From a bacterium TMED198 (lineage in GTDB: Bacteria > Fidelibacterota > Marinisomatia > SCGC-AAA003-L08 > D37C17), in assembly GCA_002170735.1 (NCBI GenBank), contig NHIV01000041.1, positions 1-6,094 on the forward strand: DNA of 6,094 nt, in the 5' to 3' direction. Below are positions 1-6,060 of this stretch, piece by piece. The position numbers and the translations under genes were made by a program. How positions within the stretch are numbered: the stretch's first letter is position 1; every line of letters begins with the position of its first letter. Below the pieces are notes generated by a model. It searched no databases, had not been told where the DNA came from, and worked only from the letters and a program-made list of their open reading frames with translations.

Positions 1-23
1 AATCTAGTTTCTTGTTGTATCAT
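1..23 (-). CDS. rplN: Large-subunit ribosomal protein L14, 5' fragment only
   Basis: Only the start codon and the next six codons plus two bases lie in the window; the gene runs off the low-coordinate edge. The visible residues are MIQQETR, the typical N-terminus of bacterial L14, and rplN is the gene expected right after rpsQ. The ATG follows the rpsQ TAA stop with no base between them. A weak AAGGAAA about 12 bases upstream lies inside the end of rpsQ, so initiation probably depends on ribosomes finishing rpsQ. L14 binds 23S rRNA at the subunit interface of the 50S particle (family knowledge). The identification rests on seven residues plus gene order. Confidence 0.82.
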
Positions 24-290
24 TTATAAAATATTTCCTTTTTCTAAAATAGAGGTTACTCTCCACCTTTTCATTTTACTTAGGGGCTTAGATTCGGTAA
101 TAAGAACCTTATCTCCCTCTTTGCATTTATTGCCTGGATCGTGGGCATAATATTTTTTTGACGTAAATACGTATTTTTTATATACAGGGTGAGGCTTCTT
201 AATTGAAACCTTCACAACTGTTGTTTTGTCCATTTTTGAAGCCTGAACAATCCCTGTCAATTGTTTTCTATTTGAATTTGTAGTCATCAT
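24..290 (-). CDS. rpsQ: Small-subunit ribosomal protein S17
   Basis: S17 is a primary 16S rRNA-binding protein of the 30S body with an OB-type barrel. The 88-residue product has the family pattern: the early strand [14 protein letters not shown] (13-26), a KHP-like segment KPHPVYKKY (32-40), AHDPGN (49-54) and the hallmark [18 protein letters not shown] (59-76). Length is close to the usual 80-90. It begins with two consecutive ATG codons. The first (288-290) overlaps the rpmC TGA stop as ATGA and the second (285-287) overlaps it by one base, so either could be used; I keep the first. No Shine-Dalgarno is visible upstream, which fits coupling to rpmC. It ends in TAA directly abutting the rplN start. 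Identity is secure; the exact initiator codon is not. Confidence 0.97.
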   Translation of the reverse strand: MMTTNSNRKQLTGIVQASKMDKTTVVKVSIKKPHPVYKKYVFTSKKYYAHDPGNKCKEGDKVLITESKPLSKMKRWRVTSILEKGNIL

Positions 291-493
291 TTTTTATTAA
301 TTAATTCTAGTTCATGTTGATTAATAATAGTCTTAATTCTAGCTATATCTTTTTTAATATGCTTGATTTTCATTGGATGCTCTAATTGTTGTAATGATTT
401 TTGAAATCTAAAATTAACAAGCATTTCTTTGCATTCATCAAGCTTTTTTGTTAATTGGTCCTTTGATAATTTGTATAATTCTTCAGTTTTCAT
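287..493 (-). CDS. rpmC: Large-subunit ribosomal protein L29
   Basis: L29 is a small two-helix protein that sits next to L23 by the 50S exit tunnel, near where SRP and trigger factor dock (family knowledge). The 68-residue product is of normal length and is nearly all helical and charged. The family signature is visible as [14 protein letters not shown] (27-40) followed by KKDIARIKT (47-55). It lies between rplP (5 untranslated bases) and rpsQ (4-base overlap), its normal place. The upstream Shine-Dalgarno-like GAGAAA lies in the last codons of rplP, about 13 bases from the ATG, so it is weak. The TGA stop overlaps the rpsQ start. Confidence 0.96.
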   Translation of the reverse strand: MKTEELYKLSKDQLTKKLDECKEMLVNFRFQKSLQQLEHPMKIKHIKKDIARIKTIINQHELELINKK

Positions 494-498
494 AAATA

Positions 499-915
499 TT
501 AACTAATTTCTCTTTTAGATGTTAATTTGACTTTAATTGGCAATTTATTTCCACACTGACGAAAAGCCTCTTTAGCCTCTTCTTCATTAAGCCCGTCAAC
601 CTCAAATAAGATCCTACCAGGTTTAACTACAGCAACCCAATACTCAGGAGAACCCTTACCTTTTCCCATTCTTGTTTCAGCAGGTTTTTTTGTTATAGAT
701 TTATTGGGAAAAATTCTAATCCAAAGCCTGCCTACCTTCCTAATTCTTCTTGAAATAGTTACCCTGGCTGCCTCTATTTGCCTACTCGTAATCCATCCTG
801 CTTCAACAGCTTTTAGGCCGTATGTCCCGAATGAAACATAATTGCCAGTCATGGACTGACCCTTCATTCTTCCTTTTTGTACTTTTCTGTGTTTAACTCT
901 TTTAGGTGCTAACAT
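499..915 (-). CDS. rplP: Large-subunit ribosomal protein L16
   Basis: L16 binds 23S rRNA near the A site and the central protuberance and helps position tRNA in the peptidyl-transferase region. The 138-residue product starts [11 protein letters not shown], as in the family, and carries [10 protein letters not shown] (29-38), [12 protein letters not shown] (45-56), WIRIFP (65-70) and MGKGKG (83-88). R82 just before that glycine/lysine loop matches the arginine that is hydroxylated in E. coli L16 (Arg81); whether it is modified here is unknown. [10 protein letters not shown] and KLPIKVK follow near the C-terminus. Usual length is about 136-140. The ATG lies 6 bases after the rpsC TAG stop, with only a weak GGAAAA upstream inside the rpsC end. 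Confidence 0.98.
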   Translation of the reverse strand: MLAPKRVKHRKVQKGRMKGQSMTGNYVSFGTYGLKAVEAGWITSRQIEAARVTISRRIRKVGRLWIRIFPNKSITKKPAETRMGKGKGSPEYWVAVVKPGRILFEVDGLNEEEAKEAFRQCGNKLPIKVKLTSKREIS

Positions 916-921
916 AATATT

Positions 922-1536
922 CTATTTTTCCAATATCCAAACTTTTAAACCAATAATTCCATATGAGGTGTAAGCCTCTGTCAGAGCATAATCAATATTA
1001 GCTCTCAAAGTATGCAAAGGAACCCTCCCCTCTCTGAATGTTTCACTCCTTGCTATTTCTGCGCCATTTAGCCTTCCAGAAATACAGACTCTAATTCCTG
1101 AAGCTCCCATACTAACGGTAGTTTGAATAGCTTTCTTTACAGCTCTTCTATAATTAACCTTTTTTTCTAACTGCTGTGCGATATTTTGCCCTACTAACTT
1201 TGCTCTTAAAGCAGGTCTTTTTATTTCTGAGACATTAATTTTAACGTTTTCATTAACTATCTTCTTTAAATTTTTCTTTAAAATTTCAACCTCAGATCCT
1301 CCTCGCCCAATAACAATCCCAGGTCGCGAAGTGTGAATAGTGACATGAATTTCATTTGAGGGTCTCGCTATAACAACACGGGAAATACTTGCTCCAGATA
1401 ATTTCTTCTCAATAAACTTTCTAATTGCAAGATCTTCATTAAGTCTCTGAGCATAAGATTTTTCATCAAACCAAACAGAGTCCCATTCTCTATTAATGCC
1501 AAGCCTTAAACCAATTGGATTTGATTTTTGTCCCAA
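922..1536 (-). CDS. rpsC: Small-subunit ribosomal protein S3 (TTG start, short C-terminus)
   Basis: S3 lies at the mRNA entry channel of the 30S head, where with S4 and S5 it contributes to unwinding structured mRNA. The N-terminus MGQKSNPIGLRLG is the family consensus, a type II KH domain follows with its GxxG loop at 77-80 (GRGG), and the C-terminal domain contains ASGIRVCISGRLNGAEIARSE and ends in GLKVWILEK. The start codon is TTG (1534-1536), chosen because translation from it gives the exact family N-terminus and AAGGAGA lies 7 bases upstream. At 204 residues it is shorter than the common 210-240, because the basic tail after the KVWI strand is absent. The TAG stop is followed within 6 bases by rplP, so no hidden tail extension fits. 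It starts 1 base after the rplV stop. Confidence 0.97.
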   Translation of the reverse strand: MGQKSNPIGLRLGINREWDSVWFDEKSYAQRLNEDLAIRKFIEKKLSGASISRVVIARPSNEIHVTIHTSRPGIVIGRGGSEVEILKKNLKKIVNENVKINVSEIKRPALRAKLVGQNIAQQLEKKVNYRRAVKKAIQTTVSMGASGIRVCISGRLNGAEIARSETFREGRVPLHTLRANIDYALTEAYTSYGIIGLKVWILEK

Positions 1537-1550
1537 TTCAATTTCTCCTT
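1537..1550 (-). promoter_or_regulatory. Ribosome-binding site deciding the TTG start of rpsC
   Basis: AAGGAGA (1544-1550 on the minus strand) lies 7 bases before TTG at 1534-1536 and is encoded by the last codons of rplV. There is no in-frame ATG near the family N-terminus, so this site and the MGQKSNPIG sequence together establish TTG as the initiator. Confidence 0.88.
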
Positions 1551-1888
1551 TGTTTTGTATCTGTGAGCACCACTGTTAGATGGCTAGTTCTTTTTAAAAT
1601 TCGCACAGCTCTACCCATAGCAGCAGGTCTAAACCTTTTCATAACAGGACCTTCATCAACATAAGCGGTCTTAATAAAAAGCTCCCTTCCTTCACCTTCA
1701 CTCTCTTTTTGGTAATAGTTTGAAACAGCAGATGAAATTGTTTTAAAAATTGTTTTTGCAGCTTTCTTATTAATAAAAGTTAATCTTTTTAAAGCATCTT
1801 CAACAGGAAGATTGCTTACCTCTGACAATACAAATCTAACTTTTTTTGCTGACTGCCTAATGTGTCTACTTTTTGCTATAGCTTCCAT
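1538..1888 (-). CDS. rplV: Large-subunit ribosomal protein L22
   Basis: L22 binds all domains of 23S rRNA, and its long beta-hairpin lines the peptide exit tunnel at the constriction shared with L4. The 116-residue product has SAKKVRFV (13-20), NKKAA (40-44), VDEGPVMKRFRP (77-88) and the terminal strand LKRTSHLTVVLTD (98-110). Hairpin-tip residues around MKR (83-85) are of normal length, with no insertion or deletion of the macrolide-resistance type. At position 89 an alanine stands where the family usually has arginine in the PRAxGRA motif (here PAAMGRA). The gene starts 1 base after the rpsS stop; an AGGAGA lies 14 bases upstream inside rpsS, farther than ideal. Its own final codons hold the Shine-Dalgarno of rpsC. 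Confidence 0.97.
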   Translation of the reverse strand: MEAIAKSRHIRQSAKKVRFVLSEVSNLPVEDALKRLTFINKKAAKTIFKTISSAVSNYYQKESEGEGRELFIKTAYVDEGPVMKRFRPAAMGRAVRILKRTSHLTVVLTDTKQRRN

Positions 1889-1889
1889 A

Positions 1890-2159
1890 TTATTGTTTTC
1901 TATCTCCTGAATGCAATCTAAAAGTCCTGGTTGGAGAAAATTCTCCTAATTTATGACCTACCATATTTTCAGAAACAAATACTGGAATGAATTTGCTTCC
2001 ATTATGGACCGCAAAGGTGTGTCCAACAAATACCGGGGGAATTGTAGAACTTCTTGCCCAAGTTTTAATTACTTGTTTTTTATTGCTATTATTTAGAGCT
2101 TCAACTTTACGCTCAAGTTTGTAATCGATATAAGGGCCTTTTTTTAAAGATCTGCTCAT
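1890..2159 (-). CDS. rpsS: Small-subunit ribosomal protein S19
   Basis: S19 is in the head of the 30S subunit, partners S13, and contacts A-site tRNA and the intersubunit bridge region. The 89-residue protein begins [12 protein letters not shown] and shows WARSSTIPP (34-42), [16 protein letters not shown] (45-60) and the strongly conserved [17 protein letters not shown] (64-80). Length matches the usual 89-95. The ATG is 9 bases after the rplB TAG stop, the longest gap in this operon, and has a well-placed TAGGAA that overlaps that stop. Nothing is unusual in the protein. Confidence 0.98.
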   Translation of the reverse strand: MSRSLKKGPYIDYKLERKVEALNNSNKKQVIKTWARSSTIPPVFVGHTFAVHNGSKFIPVFVSENMVGHKLGEFSPTRTFRLHSGDRKQ

Positions 2160-2171
2160 TTTAATTTCCTA
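2160..2171 (-). promoter_or_regulatory. Ribosome-binding site of rpsS
   Basis: TAGGAA (2166-2171 on the minus strand) starts with the TAG stop of rplB and is 6 bases before the rpsS ATG. The stop codon therefore forms part of the Shine-Dalgarno of the next gene. Confidence 0.7.
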
Positions 2172-2999
2172 CTTTCTTCTTGATACTATATATTTATTTG
2201 AATGTTTGTTTTTCTTTCTTGTTTTAAATCCTTTTGCAGGGACACCTGTTGGAGACACTGGATGTCTACCACCACTAGTTTTCCCTTCACCTCCACCATG
2301 AGGATGGTCTACAGGATTCATGGCAACGCCTCTCACTTTAGGTCGCTTTCCCAGCCACCTAGACCTTCCTGCTTTTCCAATTACAATATTTTCATGAGAT
2401 TTATTCCCAACAGAACCAATAGTTGCCAAACATCTATCAAGAATCATTCTCATTTCTCCTGATGGCAATTTTATTGTAACATAACCCCCTTCGCTTGCCA
2501 TAATTCTAGCATAAGAGCCTGCACTTCTAGCAATTTGAGCACCTTTTCCAGGCTTAAATTCTATATTATGGATTAACATGCCATCGGGAATTTTACCTAT
2601 TGGCATTGCATTACCAACATCAAAGGGAAGCTGATTTGAAAAAGAAGAAATAATCTTAGAGCCTATTTTTAACTTCTCAGGCGCTATTATATAACTCTTA
2701 TCACCATCTGTATATTCAATCAAAGCAATTCTTGAGGTCCTATTTGGATCATACTCAATCGACATAACTGTAGCCTCTATATCAAATTTATTTCTTTTAA
2801 AATCTACTAGCCTATATCTTCTTTTGTGGCCGCCACCCCTTCTCCTTGAAGTTATTCTGCCTAAATTGTTTCTCCCACCTGTCTTTTTAAGAGATTTAGT
2901 TAATTTTCTAATGGGCTTCTTTTTAGTAATTTCCTCAAAATCAAAAACTGACATAAATCTCTGAGCTGGAGTGTTTGGTTTTAACTTTCTAATTGCCAT
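2169..2999 (-). CDS. rplB: Large-subunit ribosomal protein L2
   Basis: L2 is needed for subunit association, tRNA binding and peptidyl-transferase activity, and has an SH3-like RNA-binding core. The 276-residue protein has the expected basic N-terminal segment [21 protein letters not shown] (split at 41-61), the OB-fold region with [10 protein letters not shown], then [14 protein letters not shown], and the hallmark C-terminal loop [16 protein letters not shown] with D231, H232 and H234. H232 aligns with the E. coli H229 long discussed in peptidyl transfer. Length is in the normal 273-280 range. The ATG overlaps the rplW TAA by one base (TAATG) and carries the strongest ribosome-binding site of the operon. 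It ends in TAG. Confidence 0.99.
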   Translation of the reverse strand: MAIRKLKPNTPAQRFMSVFDFEEITKKKPIRKLTKSLKKTGGRNNLGRITSRRRGGGHKRRYRLVDFKRNKFDIEATVMSIEYDPNRTSRIALIEYTDGDKSYIIAPEKLKIGSKIISSFSNQLPFDVGNAMPIGKIPDGMLIHNIEFKPGKGAQIARSAGSYARIMASEGGYVTIKLPSGEMRMILDRCLATIGSVGNKSHENIVIGKAGRSRWLGKRPKVRGVAMNPVDHPHGGGEGKTSGGRHPVSPTGVPAKGFKTRKKNKHSNKYIVSRRK

Positions 3000-3313
3000 T
3001 AATATTCACCTCCAACTAAATCAATTTTATGATCTTTTTTTAAGGTGACCAGCGCTTTCTTCCAGTTTGGTCTTTTACCTGAAGTCCTTAAAACATGTCC
3101 ACTGCTTTTAACACTCATATTTTTAGTTTTACCTTTAACATTGATCGTGGAAACCTTTCTAACTTTAACTTTAAATCTTTTTTCAATAGCGTTCTTAATC
3201 ATAGTCTTGTTTGAACTTCTCGTAACTTTGAAAGCATATTTATTGTGAACTTGGCTTAAAGCTGCGCTCTTTTCAGTTAACAATGGGCCTAAAATAATTT
3301 TACTTATATCCAT
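2999..3313 (-). CDS. rplW: Large-subunit ribosomal protein L23
   Basis: L23 is at the exit of the 50S peptide tunnel and is the main docking point for trigger factor and SRP. The 104-residue protein has the family start [11 protein letters not shown] (6-16), KYAFKV, and the 23S-binding segment around [14 protein letters not shown] (78-91), which is typical. It is slightly longer than the usual 95-100, ending in LVGGEY. Those last codons double as the Shine-Dalgarno of rplB. The ATG comes 1 base after the rplD TGA stop, and no Shine-Dalgarno is visible upstream, so its translation is probably coupled to rplD. Confidence 0.97.
   Translation of the reverse strand: MDISKIILGPLLTEKSAALSQVHNKYAFKVTRSSNKTMIKNAIEKRFKVKVRKVSTINVKGKTKNMSVKSSGHVLRTSGKRPNWKKALVTLKKDHKIDLVGGEY
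3000..3013 (-). promoter_or_regulatory. Strong ribosome-binding site of rplB inside rplW
   Basis: GGAGGTG (3007-3013 on the minus strand) is a full seven-base complement to the usual anti-Shine-Dalgarno of 16S rRNA, 7 bases before the rplB ATG. It is made of rplW codons for Val-Gly-Gly-Glu near the L23 C-terminus. It is the best match in the operon and fixes the L2 start. Confidence 0.85.
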
Positions 3314-3314
3314 A

Positions 3315-3944
3315 TCAGTTGGACAGCCTGCTTTCTATTTTTTCTATACTAACCTTATCAATAAGAATTTTACTGCACTTCAAAAGATCGAAAATAGTGA
3401 AATTATCAACAGACTTAACATTGACTCCTTTAAGATTCCTATAACCTAAAATTAAATTCTTTTCAGACTTTGAATATATAATTAATATTTTTTCATTGAC
3501 AATTTTCAACTTATTTAAGATTTTAACAGCCTCGGAAGTTTTTGGTGAATTTAATTTCAATTCGTCTAAAACAAACAAACTATCAGATTTAATTAAACTC
3601 GATATGACAGATTTTTTGGCAATATTTTTTACTTTTTTATTCACTTTTGATTTGTATTTGTGAGGCCTGGGTCCAAATGCAACTCCACCATGTACCCTTG
3701 ATGGGTTTCTAGTTGATCCAATTCTTGCCCTACCTGTTCCTTTTTGTTTCCAAGGTTTAATTCCACCCCCACTTACTTCTGCCCTAGTTTTACTTGAACT
3801 TGTACCCTGTCTCTGCGAGTCTAAAAACGAGTTTATTGTCAAATAAACACTATGCTGATTAGGCTTAGCCATAAATACTTTATCGCTTATATTGAGGCTT
3901 ATTTTTTTTGAAGATCCGCTGCTTGTATATAAATTAATTTTCAT
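3315..3944 (-). CDS. rplD: Large-subunit ribosomal protein L4
   Basis: L4 has a globular domain on the 50S surface and an extended loop reaching the exit-tunnel constriction opposite L22. In E. coli L4 also represses its own operon. The 209-residue protein shows the loop region KTRAEVSGGGIKPWKQKGTG (52-71), then RARIGS and HGGVAFGPRPHKY; K63 sits at the same number as E. coli K63, a known macrolide-resistance position, and is unaltered. VNKKVKNIAKKSVISSL and the C-terminal NLKGVNVKSVDNFTIFDLL match the family. The C-terminal half is rich in Lys, Asn and Ile, as expected in an AT-rich genome. A run of eight A residues occurs in codons 12-15. The ATG is 1 base after the rplC stop with AAAAGGT 7 bases upstream. 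Confidence 0.98.
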   Translation of the reverse strand: MKINLYTSSGSSKKISLNISDKVFMAKPNQHSVYLTINSFLDSQRQGTSSSKTRAEVSGGGIKPWKQKGTGRARIGSTRNPSRVHGGVAFGPRPHKYKSKVNKKVKNIAKKSVISSLIKSDSLFVLDELKLNSPKTSEAVKILNKLKIVNEKILIIYSKSEKNLILGYRNLKGVNVKSVDNFTIFDLLKCSKILIDKVSIEKIESRLSN

Positions 3945-3958
3945 ACTAATTACCTTTT
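3945..3958 (-). promoter_or_regulatory. Ribosome-binding site of rplD
   Basis: AAAAGGT (3952-3958 on the minus strand) is 7 bases before the rplD ATG and lies in the last codons and stop of rplC. It is a moderate Shine-Dalgarno at good spacing and supports the ATG at 3942-3944. Confidence 0.65.
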
Positions 3959-4563
3959 ATCATTAAAAGACCATTGTTTGCACCAGGAACTGAACCTTTT
4001 ATTAATAATAAATTGTTACTTGAATCTATTTGAAGTATTTTCAGGTTTTTTATAGTCACTCTATCATTACCTGATCTTCCAGCCATTCTTGACCCCTTCC
4101 AAATTCTTCCAGGCCAAGTACCAGCTCCAACAGAACCGGCTTTTCTCATAACGCTATTCTTGCCATGACTTCTTCTACCACCACCGAAGCCATGCCTTTT
4201 CATATGGCCAGTAAAACCTTTTCCCTTTGAGGTGCCTGTAATACTAACCAAATCATCTAATTCAAAATTATCCACATTAAGCTCTTCTCCTAGTGTAAAC
4301 TTTTCTACATTATCCGTAGGAAATTCTCTTAGGAATCTCAAAGACTTTAAATTAAGCTTATCAAACTTACCTTTGATAGGTTTATTCACATTCTTTGTAT
4401 CCAGAAAGCCAACTTGGATTGAGTTGTAGCCATCCGATTTTTCATCTTTTAATTGCGTCACAAAACAAGGTCCAGCCATTACAAGTGTAGCAGGATAATC
4501 GTTGCCTGTGGAATCAAAAACTCTTGTCATTCTAACCTTTTTCCCTAAAATAAATTTCTTCAT
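3946..4563 (-). CDS. rplC: Large-subunit ribosomal protein L3
   Basis: L3 is an early-assembly protein of the 50S subunit whose long loop reaches toward the peptidyl-transferase centre. I choose the ATG at 4561-4563 (205 residues, MKKFILGKKVRMTRVFD), because L3 proteins begin right at this GKKxGMTxxF segment. The frame is open for 27 more bases to a GTG, but those codons overlap rpsJ and add non-family residues. Family landmarks are SKGKGFTGHMKRHGF (112-126), SHGKNS (132-137), the GSVG turn (143-146), PGRIWKG and MAG (151-162) and VTIKNL (169-174). E. coli Gln150, methylated by PrmB, corresponds to a glycine here. Arg11 replaces the near-invariant glycine of the N-terminal KKxGMT motif. The ATG follows the rpsJ stop by 1 base. 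Confidence 0.97.
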   Translation of the reverse strand: MKKFILGKKVRMTRVFDSTGNDYPATLVMAGPCFVTQLKDEKSDGYNSIQVGFLDTKNVNKPIKGKFDKLNLKSLRFLREFPTDNVEKFTLGEELNVDNFELDDLVSITGTSKGKGFTGHMKRHGFGGGRRSHGKNSVMRKAGSVGAGTWPGRIWKGSRMAGRSGNDRVTIKNLKILQIDSSNNLLLIKGSVPGANNGLLMIKGN

Positions 4564-4564
4564 A

Positions 4565-4867
4565 TTAATTCTTAATTTCCACATCAACACCTGCGGGCAT
4601 GTCTAGCTTCATCAGCGCGTCAATAGTTTTAGAGGTTGAATTCAAAAGGTCTAAAATTCTTTTATGAATCTTGATTTCAAATTGCTCACGAGACTTTTTG
4701 TCTACGTGGACAGATTTATTTACAGTATAAAGACTTCTCTTGGTAGGCATTGGAATTGGGCCAAGTACGATCGCACCAGATTCTCTTGCGGTCTTTACGA
4801 TTTTTGCAGTCGATTTATCCAGTAAAATATGATCATAAGCTTTTAATTTAATACGTATTTTATTCAT
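4565..4867 (-). CDS. rpsJ: Small-subunit ribosomal protein S10 (NusE)
   Basis: S10 is a protein of the 30S head and, as NusE, also joins NusB and NusG in transcription antitermination and transcription-translation coupling. The 100-residue product shows [10 protein letters not shown] (4-13), [13 protein letters not shown] (20-32), GPIPMPT (36-42) and the C-terminal [15 protein letters not shown], all standard. Length is normal. It starts only 2 bases after the tuf TAG stop. The only Shine-Dalgarno-like element is a weak GAG formed by the last tuf codon, so translation is likely coupled to tuf. In E. coli this gene heads its own operon behind a long regulatory leader; no such leader fits here. 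Confidence 0.98.
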   Translation of the reverse strand: MNKIRIKLKAYDHILLDKSTAKIVKTARESGAIVLGPIPMPTKRSLYTVNKSVHVDKKSREQFEIKIHKRILDLLNSTSKTIDALMKLDMPAGVDVEIKN

Positions 4868-4869
4868 GT

Positions 4870-6060
4870 CTACTCAACAATTTCCGTTACTACTCCAGCG
4901 CCTACTGTATGACCACCTTCTCTGATAGCAAACCTTAACTCTTTTTCCATTGCTATAGGTGTTATCAATTCTATATCTAAATTCGTATTGTCACCTGGCA
5001 TTATCATTTCTGTACCCTCTGGTAGAATTACATTTCCTGTTACATCTGTTGTCCTAAAGTAAAACTGAGGTCTATATCCTTTAAAAAATGGGGTATGCCT
5101 TCCACCTTCCTCTTTCTTTAAAACATATACCTCTGCTTTAAATTTAGTATGAGGTGTTATAGTTCCAGGCTTTGCAAGCACCATGCCTCTTGAAATATCT
5201 TCTTTATCTACACCTCTTAATAATAAACCTGCATTATCGCCAGCTTGGCCTTCATCTAGAATCTTTCTAAACATCTCCACTCCAGTACAAACAGTTTTAG
5301 CTTTAGAGCCCATACCTACAATTGACAGTTCTTCGCCTACTTTAACCATCCCTGCTTCAATCCTCCCTGTAGCCACGGTTCCTCTGCCTGTAATTGAAAA
5401 CACATCTTCCACGGGCATAAGAAAATCTTTATCTATTGCACGTTCAGGCTCTGGAATAAAAGTATCCACTGACTCCATTAGTTTGAATATGCATTCGGCA
5501 TCTGCACCTGCCCCATCAGAGTTTAGCGCCTTTAACGCTGAACCTTGAATAATAGGAGTGTCATCTCCAGGAAAATCATACTTACTTAGCAGCTCTCTAA
5601 GCTCCATTTCAACAAGCTCTAGCATTTCAGCATCATCAACTTGATCGCACTTATTCATAAAAACAACAACTGCGGGAACATTTACCTGTTTTGCCAACAA
5701 AAGATGCTCTTTGGTTTGTTGCATTGGACCATCCGTCGCAGCAACTACTAGAATTGCTCCATCCATTTGAGCTGCGCCTGTAATCATATTCTTTATATAG
5801 TCTGCGTGACCTGGACAGTCAACGTGCGCATAATGCCTAACCTCAGTCTCATACTCAACGTGTGCAGTATTAATGGTAATACCACGCTCTCTCTCTTCAG
5901 GAGCATTATCAATATTCTCAAAGTCTGTCTGCTGCGCCAACCCTTTTGAAGCTAAACACTTGGTGATAGCCGCTGTTAAAGTAGTTTTTCCATGGTCAAC
6001 ATGACCAATCGTTCCAACGTTAACATGGGGTTTATTTCTTTCAAATTTTTCTTTAGACAT
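4870..6060 (-). CDS. tuf: Translation elongation factor Tu
   Basis: EF-Tu is the GTPase that carries aminoacyl-tRNA to the ribosomal A site. The 396-residue protein is full length and has every G motif: GHVDHGKT (19-26, P-loop), RGIT with T62 (switch I), DCPGH with catalytic H85 (81-85), NKCD (136-139) and SALK (174-177). Domain II (about 210-300) and domain III (about 305-396, with [19 protein letters not shown]) follow without gaps. His384 stands where E. coli and many other EF-Tu proteins have arginine in the EGGRTVGAG segment. The start is set by an upstream AAGGAGA and the normal N-terminus. It ends in TAG, 2 bases before rpsJ. Its position before rpsJ suggests that the str genes (rpsL, rpsG, fusA) lie just beyond the window. 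Confidence 0.99.
   Translation of the reverse strand: MSKEKFERNKPHVNVGTIGHVDHGKTTLTAAITKCLASKGLAQQTDFENIDNAPEERERGITINTAHVEYETEVRHYAHVDCPGHADYIKNMITGAAQMDGAILVVAATDGPMQQTKEHLLLAKQVNVPAVVVFMNKCDQVDDAEMLELVEMELRELLSKYDFPGDDTPIIQGSALKALNSDGAGADAECIFKLMESVDTFIPEPERAIDKDFLMPVEDVFSITGRGTVATGRIEAGMVKVGEELSIVGMGSKAKTVCTGVEMFRKILDEGQAGDNAGLLLRGVDKEDISRGMVLAKPGTITPHTKFKAEVYVLKKEEGGRHTPFFKGYRPQFYFRTTDVTGNVILPEGTEMIMPGDNTNLDIELITPIAMEKELRFAIREGGHTVGAGVVTEIVE

Noticed and set aside
2285..2294. A second GGAGGTG Shine-Dalgarno-like sequence inside rplB
   Set aside because: It encodes the invariant GGGEG of L2 and is followed by no plausible start codon of a real reading frame, so it is a by-product of glycine codons.
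2202..2462. Plus-strand open frame of 86 codons opposite rplB
   Set aside because: It is antisense to the conserved L2 coding region and its translation shows no domain; other plus-strand frames at 3045, 4232 and 5767 are rejected for the same reason.
3902..3909. Run of eight A residues on the coding strand in rplD as a possible slippage or frameshift site
   Set aside because: The reading frame through it is correct and gives normal L4; such runs are expected for Lys codons in an AT-rich gene and no downstream stimulatory structure is evident.
4564..4590. A 9-codon upstream extension of rplC beginning at a GTG
   Set aside because: It lies inside rpsJ, adds residues not found in L3, and the ATG at 4561-4563 gives the normal L3 N-terminus at the same 1-base spacing as other junctions.
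5183..5548. Plus-strand open frame of 121 codons opposite tuf
   Set aside because: It is the antisense shadow of a strongly conserved gene, with Ser/Pro-rich low-complexity translation and no recognisable family or ribosome-binding site.
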